Origin: Gammaproteobacteria bacterium
GTDB taxonomy: Bacteria > Pseudomonadota > Gammaproteobacteria > Pseudomonadales > Azotimanducaceae
Assembly (NCBI GenBank): GCA_003476445.1
Contig: DMUF01000239.1
Span: 14,762 to 22,509 of the forward strand
Direction: 5' to 3'
DNA: 7,748 bases
Part shown: piece by piece, positions 1 to 5,511 of the stretch
How the letters are laid out: each line of letters starts with the position of its first letter
How positions within the stretch are numbered: position 1 is the first letter of the stretch
Position numbers and translations under genes: made by a program
Notes under the pieces: generated by a model
Databases searched by the model: none
The model's input: the letters and a program-made list of their open reading frames with translations, nothing else
What the model was told of the DNA's origin: nothing

Positions 1-131
1 CCCTTGCCTATCTGCCCTACTGTCTGCTCAATCTCGTGAACCCACTGATTTCGGCGCTCTACGGATATCTCGGCTTTCGGATCGATCCCGCTGAGCCAGA
101 GACCATGCCCGCCTCGCCCTCGACCGTCTGA
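1..131 (+). CDS. C-terminal end of an NhaC-like Na+/H+ antiporter (partial)
   Basis: This is the end of a plus-strand gene that begins before the window. The reading frame starts at base 3 and ends at TGA 129-131, giving 42 residues. The visible part begins LAYLPYCLLNLVNPLISALYGYLGF, a hydrophobic segment followed by a short polar, proline-rich tail. From memory, the pattern AYLPY-x-xxN-xxNPLIS-x-xYG-xxGF is typical of the last membrane helix of NhaC-family sodium/proton antiporters, which exchange Na+ for H+ at the inner membrane. No other domain can be seen, so the family call rests on this one segment. The final 73 bases overlap, tail to tail, the end of the protease gene on the other strand. 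Another polytopic transporter of similar fold remains possible. Confidence 0.65.
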   Translation, partial: LAYLPYCLLNLVNPLISALYGYLGFRIDPAEPETMPASPSTV

Positions 132-1321
132 GGATGCATTGCGGTCCAGCGAAGAATATCTCTGCCGCGCAGAAAGCCGACGAACACGCCCTGATCCAGA
201 ACAGGAACGGGGCTATCGCCAGCTGCCGCAAGGAGCGGTAGCGCTTCGCTCGCGCGCGCATCCGCAGCGACCGTCGGAAACGTCGCTAGCGGTTCCATGA
301 TCTCGATAACACGATGACGCCAGCGCTCGTCGGGCGAGAAACGACTCGCGCCCGCGAGCCCCGCCATCCCGGTGATGATCCCCTGCTCACGTACCGGCCA
401 GAGCGTCTGCGGCCCGCGTAGCAGGTATTGCTCGACGAACTCATGTACATCGACCCCGGCGTCAACACTGTCGAACCTGGTTTGCATCAGATCGCGAACC
501 TTCTGCCGGCCCAGCGCGTGGCGCATGACGACGTCGGTCAGACTGGCACGCGCGAGATGACTCAAAAACCAGCCGAGAAAGACATACCAAAGACCACCCG
601 GGCGCCCCTGCCCAAGCAGCAACCAGACGCCGCTCAACATGAGCAGCCAGCCCACGTATTGCCCCGCGGCGCCTGCCACCCGGGTAGCCAGTACGAAATT
701 TCCCGAGAACCGCCAGACCAGCGCGCGGAGTACACGCCCACCATCAAGCGGGAAACCGGGGATGAGATTGAAGAGCGCGAGCATGAGATTGATGGATGCA
801 AGCCAGAGACACGCGGTCGTCAGCGGGCCGGACGATGCCAGCGCTTGCGCGGGATCACTGAGCAGAAGCTTGCGCTGCGCTTCTGAAAGTTCGCTCTGGC
901 CAATCACGGCGAAGGCAATCGCAAGCGTGAGACTGAGCAGAGGGCCAGCGAGCGCAATCACACATTCCGCGCCAGGCGTTTCTGCATCCGACTCGATTTC
1001 CGCCGCACCACCAAAGAGAAAGAGCGTAATGCGCGGTACCCGGATGCGGAAGGAACGGGCTGCCAGCGCGTGCGCCAACTCGTGTGTGAGCAGCGAACCG
1101 AGCAGCGCGCTCGCTGCAAAGAGCGCCGTCGTCCACTGTCTGGTCTTGGACCAGTCCGGGTGCCACTCAACGAAGAGTCCTTGCGCAAGCGTGATCACGA
1201 TCAGAGCAAACATCAGAAGCACGCTGGGATCGAGCCGGATCTCGATACCGAACAGGTGGCCCAGTCGGACACTGCCCCAGGTCTTGCCCCCGGCGCTGCC
1301 CACTCGTTGCTCCACTGCCAT
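59..1321 (-). CDS. Site-2 protease (M50) family intramembrane metalloprotease with tandem CBS domains
   Basis: A 420-residue polytopic membrane zinc protease. The catalytic motif HELAH is at residues 80-84 within a membrane segment. The second zinc site, NLIPGFPLDGGR, is at 185-196, with D193 as the expected zinc ligand. Hydrophobic segments lie near residues 33-51, 65-80, 119-141, 170-188, 212-237 and 243-258. Residues about 273-395 form two CBS-like repeats, placed in the cytoplasm by analogy with archaeal and mycobacterial S2P-CBS proteins. CBS pairs usually bind adenine nucleotides. Family members cut transmembrane substrates such as anti-sigma factors; the substrate here is unknown. The ATG at 1321 has GGAG at 1333-1330, 8 bases upstream. 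The gene starts 30 bases after coaX on the same strand, so it is probably the last gene of the pantothenate unit. The tail after the CBS pair (about 25 residues) lies over the antiporter gene and looks like a read-on extension. Confidence 0.92.
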   Translation of the reverse strand: MAVEQRVGSAGGKTWGSVRLGHLFGIEIRLDPSVLLMFALIVITLAQGLFVEWHPDWSKTRQWTTALFAASALLGSLLTHELAHALAARSFRIRVPRITLFLFGGAAEIESDAETPGAECVIALAGPLLSLTLAIAFAVIGQSELSEAQRKLLLSDPAQALASSGPLTTACLWLASINLMLALFNLIPGFPLDGGRVLRALVWRFSGNFVLATRVAGAAGQYVGWLLMLSGVWLLLGQGRPGGLWYVFLGWFLSHLARASLTDVVMRHALGRQKVRDLMQTRFDSVDAGVDVHEFVEQYLLRGPQTLWPVREQGIITGMAGLAGASRFSPDERWRHRVIEIMEPLATFPTVAADARASEALPLLAAAGDSPVPVLDQGVFVGFLRGRDILRWTAMHPQTVEGEAGMVSGSAGSIRKPRYP

Positions 1322-1351
1322 GGCTCATGCTCCGTCGCCGGGAGTCAGAGC

Positions 1352-2125
1352 CTAGGCCGCATTGAGACGCAGCGCCTCCCGTAATCCTACGAGGATAAGA
1401 TCGGGAACTACGGCATCGAACAGACCTTCATTGGCGAACAGATGCGAGAACCCCCCGGTGCCAATGACGAGTGGCGGATCCTCCGGAAAGGCTTCCCGCG
1501 CCATGCGCCCGACAATCTCACGCACGGCGCCCACGTTGCTCCAGTAAAGTCCGTTCTGAATGCTCTCTGCCGTGCTGCGACCAATGGCCTCGCTCACGGG
1601 CACGATCTCAACGGACGGTAGCTTCGCAGTACGCTCCACCAGCGCCTCAAGCGACAAGCGAACGCCAGGAAGGATATTGCCACCAAGAAACTCGCCGCCG
1701 CGGGTGATTGCCGTGAACGTGGTCGCGGTGCCGAAATCAACCACGACGAGATTGCGATCGGGAAAGAGGTGTAACGCCCCCATGGCATCCGCGATCCGAT
1801 CCGCACCGACTTCCTTCGGATCCTTGTAGCTGATTCGCAGTCCGGTACGAATACCAGGACGCAGCACCATCGGCTCGATACCGAAGTACTTCTGACAACA
1901 CGAGCGCAGCGAATAAATCATATCCGGCACGACGGAGCTCAACGCGATGCGCTCGATTGCTTTAGGGTCTACTCCGTTCTCACGCAACGCGATCAGCAGA
2001 AAAATGCCGAGCTCATCCGAAGAAGCCCGAGCCGAGGAGGTCCGCCGAAACTGCGCGACGAGACGATCGTCCGCATAGACGCCGCAGTAGAGCTGGGTGT
2101 TGCCAACATCAAGACACAGGATCAT
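1352..2125 (-). CDS. coaX: Type III pantothenate kinase
   Basis: A 257-residue cytoplasmic enzyme of the ASKHA fold that phosphorylates pantothenate with ATP, the first committed step of coenzyme A synthesis. Unlike CoaA it is normally insensitive to CoA feedback and needs a monovalent cation. Visible motifs: the N-terminal phosphate loop LDVGNT (5-10), the GADR motif (107-110) with catalytic-base candidate D109, DFGTATT (130-136), and the C-terminal glycine-rich IGTGG (221-225). The length is normal. The ATG (2125-2123) overlaps the panC stop in an ATGA, with GAGGT about 9 bases upstream inside panC, so translation is probably coupled. The sequence resembles the longer Legionella/Firmicutes type of CoaX (SSVVP, YKDPKEVGADRIADA) rather than the divergent Pseudomonas type. 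No birA neighbour is visible, although coaX often sits next to it. Confidence 0.95.
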   Translation of the reverse strand: MILCLDVGNTQLYCGVYADDRLVAQFRRTSSARASSDELGIFLLIALRENGVDPKAIERIALSSVVPDMIYSLRSCCQKYFGIEPMVLRPGIRTGLRISYKDPKEVGADRIADAMGALHLFPDRNLVVVDFGTATTFTAITRGGEFLGGNILPGVRLSLEALVERTAKLPSVEIVPVSEAIGRSTAESIQNGLYWSNVGAVREIVGRMAREAFPEDPPLVIGTGGFSHLFANEGLFDAVVPDLILVGLREALRLNAA

Positions 2126-2913
2126 GGAGTCACTACCTCACTCGCGTGCAGGGACAGGTTATCAATCAAACGAACGCGTCGATCAGCCGACTGAACGGTA
2201 ACCGCGCCGAAGCGACGTCCGCCTTCCGTGTGCACATAGTCGACCTCAAAGCCCGCCGCAGCCAGTTGATCGGCCACCTTGTCATCACCCTCGCGGCTCG
2301 CAAGGAGCTCCGGAAATCTGGCTGCCAGCGCGCGTGCCGCTGTATCCAGGAGCATGTTACGGGAACTCATCGCCAGCCCGTCGGGTTCACGCAGCGTAGC
2401 GCAGGGAACGATCTCCGTATCCAGGAAAAATGCCGCGCACATGTCACGAATCAGAAGATATTGCTGATAGTCCTTTTCGCCAAAATAGGCTCGCGTTGCA
2501 CGCACCAGATTCAGAAGCTTCATCACGACCGTCAGCACGCCGGCGAAATGCCCCGGACGATGCGCGCCGCACAGGGTTCGACTGAAGGTCATCTCATCGA
2601 GCCGATAGCGATACCCATCCGCATAGAGCGCTTCATAGCGCGGCAGAAGCACCGCATCGACCCCAAGGCTCTCCGCCAGCGCAAGATCCTGCTCCAGCGT
2701 ACGGGGATAGCGCGCCAGGTCTCCAGCGTCATTGAACTGAGTAGGATTCACATAAATCGACAGCACGGTGTATTCGCTCTCGGCGACGCTGCGCGCGAGA
2801 AGTGATGCGTGTCCCGCGTGCAGTGCACCCATGGTCGGGACAAAGCCGATACGGGTCATACCGAGTACGGCCCGCGCGGCGCGCCAGTCATCGAGGCTCT
2901 CGAAGCATCTCAC
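2122..2913 (-). CDS. panC: Pantoate--beta-alanine ligase (pantothenate synthetase), GTG start
   Basis: A cytoplasmic enzyme joining pantoate and beta-alanine with ATP, via pantoyl-adenylate, to make pantothenate. With the GTG start it has 263 residues. Visible: PTMGALHAGH (26-35) with the H-x-G-H nucleotide motif (H32, H35); NPTQF (56-60) with the pantoate-binding Gln; GHFAGVLTVV (121-130); GEKDYQQ (145-151); the MSSRN loop (182-186), equivalent to KMSKS; and RLIDN near the end. The frame is open further upstream to an ATG at 3162, but that extension lies over panB and looks non-coding. GTG (2913-2911) is preferred because it overlaps the panB stop as GTGA, has GAGGAGAG 7-8 bases before it, and begins the family-typical VRCFESLDDW. 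The region between SSRN and RLIDN is about 20 residues shorter than in E. coli PanC as I recall it, as in Legionella-type enzymes. Confidence 0.96.
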   Translation of the reverse strand: MRCFESLDDWRAARAVLGMTRIGFVPTMGALHAGHASLLARSVAESEYTVLSIYVNPTQFNDAGDLARYPRTLEQDLALAESLGVDAVLLPRYEALYADGYRYRLDEMTFSRTLCGAHRPGHFAGVLTVVMKLLNLVRATRAYFGEKDYQQYLLIRDMCAAFFLDTEIVPCATLREPDGLAMSSRNMLLDTAARALAARFPELLASREGDDKVADQLAAAGFEVDYVHTEGGRRFGAVTVQSADRRVRLIDNLSLHASEVVTP

Positions 2914-3707
2914 GCGTAACTCTCCTCGCGGGAGGGAAACTCGCCGCTCACGACATCCGCATGGAACCGGTTCACGGCATCGCACACCACACTGTGGCCT
3001 TTCGCGTAGTGCCGCAGAAACCGCGGCTTGAATGCCGGATTGGTGCCGAGAAGATCCTGCAGGACGAGGACCTGACCATCCGTAGCGGGACCCGCACCGA
3101 TGCCGATGACGAGGCTTCTGACCGCGCGCGACACGCATTCGGCTACGCGTGAAGGAACACATTCCAGCACGATCGCGAAACAGCCAGCGTCCGCAAGTCG
3201 CTGCGCGGACTCAATCAGCGCTCGCGCTTCCTCTGCTTGACGTGCCTGCACACGGTGCCCGCCCAGTCCAAGTACCGATTGGGGCGTGAGACCCAGGTGC
3301 CCCATGACCGGCACCCCTGATTCGACGACGTGCGCGATGAGATCGAGCTGACCCTTTTCTCCCTCGATCTTTATCGCGTCGGCACCCGCCTGCACCAACG
3401 CCTGTACACCATCCATGGCTGCCGTCAGCCCCTTGCGTACGGATAGAAACGGCATGTCGGTCACAACGAATTTGTGTGGCGCGCCGCGCACCACGGCGCG
3501 CGTGTGCAGCGCCATCAGATCAATGTCGGCGTGCACCGTTGAAGGATACCCGTGCATGACCATCGCAAGACTGTCGCCTACGAGAAGGCAGTCGACATCG
3601 GTCTGGTCGAGCAGTGTCGCCGACCAGTAGTCGTAGCAGGTCACCATGGAAAGTCGCTCACCGCTGCCCTTGCGGGCGAGAAAGTCGGGTGCCGTCAAAC
3701 GCTTCAT
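2910..3707 (-). CDS. panB: 3-methyl-2-oxobutanoate hydroxymethyltransferase (ketopantoate hydroxymethyltransferase)
   Basis: A 265-residue cytoplasmic TIM-barrel enzyme that transfers a hydroxymethyl group from 5,10-methylenetetrahydrofolate to alpha-ketoisovalerate, making ketopantoate. Key residues are in their usual places: metal ligands D45 (in VGDSLAMV), D84 (in VVTDMPF) and E115 (in KIEGE), and general base E182 (in VLECVP). Also visible are the early MVTCYDYWSA segment, GHLGLTPQSV (136-145) and IGIGAGPATDGQVLV (201-215). The length matches the family. The ATG at 3707-3705 has GGGAG at 3718-3714, 6 bases away. This is the first gene of the unit; its stop TGA is shared with the panC start. 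The ribosome binding site lies partly inside a predicted hairpin, described separately. I see nothing unusual in the protein itself. Confidence 0.96.
   Translation of the reverse strand: MKRLTAPDFLARKGSGERLSMVTCYDYWSATLLDQTDVDCLLVGDSLAMVMHGYPSTVHADIDLMALHTRAVVRGAPHKFVVTDMPFLSVRKGLTAAMDGVQALVQAGADAIKIEGEKGQLDLIAHVVESGVPVMGHLGLTPQSVLGLGGHRVQARQAEEARALIESAQRLADAGCFAIVLECVPSRVAECVSRAVRSLVIGIGAGPATDGQVLVLQDLLGTNPAFKPRFLRHYAKGHSVVCDAVNRFHADVVSGEFPSREESYA
2920..2927 (-). promoter_or_regulatory. Ribosome binding site of panC (supports the GTG start)
   Basis: GAGGAGAG on the minus strand, with core AGGAG at 2926-2922, lies within the last codons of panB, 8 bases before the panC GTG. It supports translation from this GTG, which has no ATG competitor nearby in frame, rather than from the distant ATG at 3162. 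Confidence 0.7.
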
Positions 3708-3715
3708 GTGCTTCT

Positions 3716-3749
3716 CCCTGTCAGGATCTTTGATGCGGTCCGGACAGGG
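3716..3749 (-). promoter_or_regulatory. Possible hairpin sequestering the panB ribosome binding site
   Basis: On the minus strand CCCTGTC (3749-3743) can pair with GACAGGG (3722-3716) as a perfect 7-bp stem with a 20-base loop. The 3' arm contains the GGG of the GGGAG ribosome binding site of panB (3718-3714). If it forms in the mRNA it would limit translation initiation. The pairing is seen directly; a regulatory role is inference, and no U-tract follows, so it is not a terminator. Confidence 0.3.
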
Positions 3750-3806
3750 TCAGCGCGACGGGAACTGCGGGGATGGCTACCCAAACGCCTTCTCCAGGCA
3801 TCGGGT

Positions 3807-3822
3807 TACCTGCAGGTACCTG
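3807..3822. promoter_or_regulatory. Overlapping palindromes, candidate operator
   Basis: A perfect 12-bp palindrome TACCTGCAGGTA (3807-3818) overlaps a perfect 10-bp palindrome CAGGTACCTG (3813-3822), producing TACCTG twice with a 4-base spacer. Its place between divergent genes would suit a dimeric repressor or activator, but no regulator gene is in the window to pair it with. Confidence 0.25.
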
Positions 3823-3985
3823 TCCACTTGGGGATCAGGTCCGGGCGAGCCTCGGTCCAAACCGAATCAACCATACGGTCTGGCTCCTTAGATACCAGCC
3901 GCGTGCGGACGGTAGCGAACCCACCGAAACCTGTCCAGCACCGGTACCCACTACCTGATCTGCGTTCCAAATCGACTCTACCGAA

Positions 3986-4014
3986 TTGGCATCCCCGCCA
4001 CTGGCTGAGATAGT
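3986..4014 (+). promoter_or_regulatory. Sigma70-like promoter of the symporter gene
   Basis: TTGGCA (3986-3991, 5 of 6 consensus bases) and GATAGT (4009-4014, 4 of 6) are separated by exactly 17 bases. Transcription would start near 4021, about 36 bases before the TTG start codon. The -10 box sits within GAGATAGTCTC, a small inverted repeat (GAGA/TCTC) that could be an operator. This is a by-eye match with no experimental support. Confidence 0.45.
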
Positions 4015-4044
4015 CTCGGTTACGCGCCTGCAACTGGCAGGTCG

Positions 4045-4054
4045 AAAGGGGGAG
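4045..4054 (+). promoter_or_regulatory. Ribosome binding site of the symporter gene (supports the TTG start)
   Basis: AAAGGGGGAG lies just upstream of TTG 4057; counting from AAGG the spacing is 7 bases. In this frame there is a stop at 4006-4008 and no ATG or GTG between it and 4057, so the choice is TTG 4057 or the much poorer ATG at 4105, which would remove the first 16 residues of the expected N-terminus. Confidence 0.6.
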
Positions 4055-4056
4055 CC

Positions 4057-5511
4057 TTGAGCGAGCTGGCACGTCGTACCATTTATACGCACGGGGCGCT
4101 GGGCATGCCCCTCGCGATCATCGGTTATCCACTCTCGATCTGGATCCCCGCGCACTACGCCGGTGGGCTCGGTCTGTCGCTCGCCGCCGTAGGCACCATC
4201 CTGATGCTGGCGCGCTTCACGGATGTGATCACGGATCCCATCGTCGGTGAACTCTCGGATCGCACACACACCCGCTTCGGGCGTCGCAAACCCTGGATTC
4301 TGCTTGGCACGCCGATCATGGCGTTCAGCGTCTGGCAGCTCTTTGTGCCGGCAGAGGGCGTCGGCCTGGGTTACTTCCTGCTCTGGCTGACGCTGTTCTT
4401 TCTCGGCAGCACCCTGGTGGGACTACCGCACCGGGCTTGGGGCGCGGAATTGTCGGTCGATTATCACCAGCGCAGTCGGGTCACAGCCGCGCGCGAGTTC
4501 TACATCCTGGTGGGTCTCATGATCGCGGCCTCAGTGCCGATGATCGTTGAAATTCAGGCCGATGGCGGCGTGGGCGTCGGCGCTGTGGCAACACAACTCT
4601 GGTCCGATGCGACCGGCGCGTTCACCGGCGCCATCATGGAGCGGGAAACAGTCGATCGCGCCACGCTCACCGGTCCGGTGCTCGCGGGACTTGCGGGGGT
4701 TGTCATCACCCTGCTGCCGCTTGCCGCTTTGCTGGTGCTTTTCTTTGTCGCAGAGCCCGCACCGGTGCGTCGGCGACAGCTTCCGCTACGGGACGGCTTG
4801 CGCCTGGTGTTACGCAATGGGCCAATGAAGCGTGTGCTCGTGATCGCGCTGCTGGTGCACTTCGGGGAATCATTCCGGAACGCGGTATCGCTCTTTTTTA
4901 TGCGCGATCTCATCGGGATACCCACGATTGGTGCGGCGTACTTCTTTTATTTCATCGCGGCGTTGGGGGCTGTTCCATTCTGGCTCTGGCTGGGGCGGCG
5001 CGTAGGCAAGCACCGCGCATTCATGTGCACGCTGATCGTGGTCGCCGGCGTCAGCGCCGCCAACCTGTTCCTGGGTTACGGTGACTATCTGCCGTTCTTC
5101 CTGCTCTTCATTGTGAAAGGCTTCTGCTTCGGCGGTCTGCAATTTCTGCCGGTCGCGATGCTGGCGGACGTGGTCGATGTGGATACGGCCCGTTCGGGCG
5201 AGCAGCGGGCAGGCAGTTATTTCGCGATTCTCGGGTTCAGTGAAAAGCTCGCGATTGCGATCGGCACCGGCGCTTCCCTCAACATTGTCGGTTTGCTCGG
5301 TTTTGACCCGTCCGGCGGGGTGGATGCCAGCACGGACGCAGGTGTCACCTCTCTGCGCCTGGTCTACTGCCTGGGCCCGATCGTGTTCTATGCCCTTGCG
5401 CTGAAGCTGATCTGGTCCTATCCGCTCACACCCGAGCGTCACGCGCGGCTAAGGGAACGCCTCGCGCGCCGCATGGACCTGCTCGAGAAACGCTCGCGCG
5501 TCGCTGGCTGA
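4057..5511 (+). CDS. MFS transporter of the glycoside-pentoside-hexuronide:cation symporter family (MelB-like), TTG start
   Basis: A 484-residue inner-membrane transporter with about 12 hydrophobic helices. The signature is RFTDVITDPIVGELSDRT (53-70) followed by RFGRRKPWILLGTP (73-86), the loop 2-3 motif of GPH/MelB symporters. D56 and D60 match the two cation-binding aspartates of MelB (D55 and D59), which suggests Na+ or H+ coupled uptake of a sugar or glycoside. The second-half motif DVVDVDTARSGEQRAGSYFA (371-390) is also typical. The substrate cannot be read from sequence, and no glycosidase lies beside it. A loop of about 40 residues (166-205), rich in Gly, Ala and acidic residues, separates helices 5 and 6 and seems longer than usual. 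The start is TTG with a purine-rich site upstream. The last 20 codons overlap the hydrolase gene on the opposite strand. Confidence 0.9.
   Translation: MSELARRTIYTHGALGMPLAIIGYPLSIWIPAHYAGGLGLSLAAVGTILMLARFTDVITDPIVGELSDRTHTRFGRRKPWILLGTPIMAFSVWQLFVPAEGVGLGYFLLWLTLFFLGSTLVGLPHRAWGAELSVDYHQRSRVTAAREFYILVGLMIAASVPMIVEIQADGGVGVGAVATQLWSDATGAFTGAIMERETVDRATLTGPVLAGLAGVVITLLPLAALLVLFFVAEPAPVRRRQLPLRDGLRLVLRNGPMKRVLVIALLVHFGESFRNAVSLFFMRDLIGIPTIGAAYFFYFIAALGAVPFWLWLGRRVGKHRAFMCTLIVVAGVSAANLFLGYGDYLPFFLLFIVKGFCFGGLQFLPVAMLADVVDVDTARSGEQRAGSYFAILGFSEKLAIAIGTGASLNIVGLLGFDPSGGVDASTDAGVTSLRLVYCLGPIVFYALALKLIWSYPLTPERHARLRERLARRMDLLEKRSRVAG

Larger units (their letters stand above)
3708..4056. other. Non-coding divergent control region between panB and the symporter gene
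   Basis: A stretch of about 350 bases with no convincing gene. It must carry the promoters for the leftward pantothenate unit and the rightward symporter. Seen directly: a hairpin over the panB ribosome binding site (3716-3749); overlapping palindromes TACCTGCAGGTA (3807-3818) and CAGGTACCTG (3813-3822); a short inverted repeat TCGGT-CCAA-ACCGA (3852-3865); a 9-bp direct repeat ACCTGTCCA at 3818-3826 and 3929-3937; GATCAGGT at 3833-3840, matched inversely by ACCTGATC at 3953-3960; and a sigma70-like promoter at 3986-4014. A 22-codon minus-strand frame (3874 to 3806) has a good Shine-Dalgarno site and is treated as a finding only. I could not identify a convincing promoter for panB, and I see no known riboswitch fold. 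Confidence 0.7.

Noticed and set aside
639..1355. Plus-strand 238-codon open frame
   Set aside because: It is antisense to the protease, whose HExxH and zinc-site motifs prove its frame. The shadow product is Ser/Arg/Ala-rich without motifs, as expected in GC-rich DNA.
2146..2805. Plus-strand 219-codon open frame
   Set aside because: It is antisense to panC, which carries intact catalytic motifs, and no recognisable domain appears in the shadow frame.
2914..3162. 83-codon N-terminal extension of panC to an ATG at 3162
   Set aside because: It lies wholly over panB in another frame, is Arg/Pro/Cys-rich with no domain, and the GTG at 2913 has a good ribosome binding site and a family-typical N-terminus.
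3708..4056. Known riboswitch or attenuator upstream of panB
   Set aside because: I could not recognise any conserved aptamer, and there is no terminator hairpin with a U-tract; only the short ribosome-site hairpin is supported.
3835..4269. Minus-strand 144-codon open frame across the divergent control region
   Set aside because: It has no motif, starts inside the symporter gene, and lies over the best promoter and ribosome binding site of that gene.
4870..5442. Minus-strand 190-codon open frame
   Set aside because: It is antisense to the symporter and has charged, low-hydrophobicity composition with no family features.
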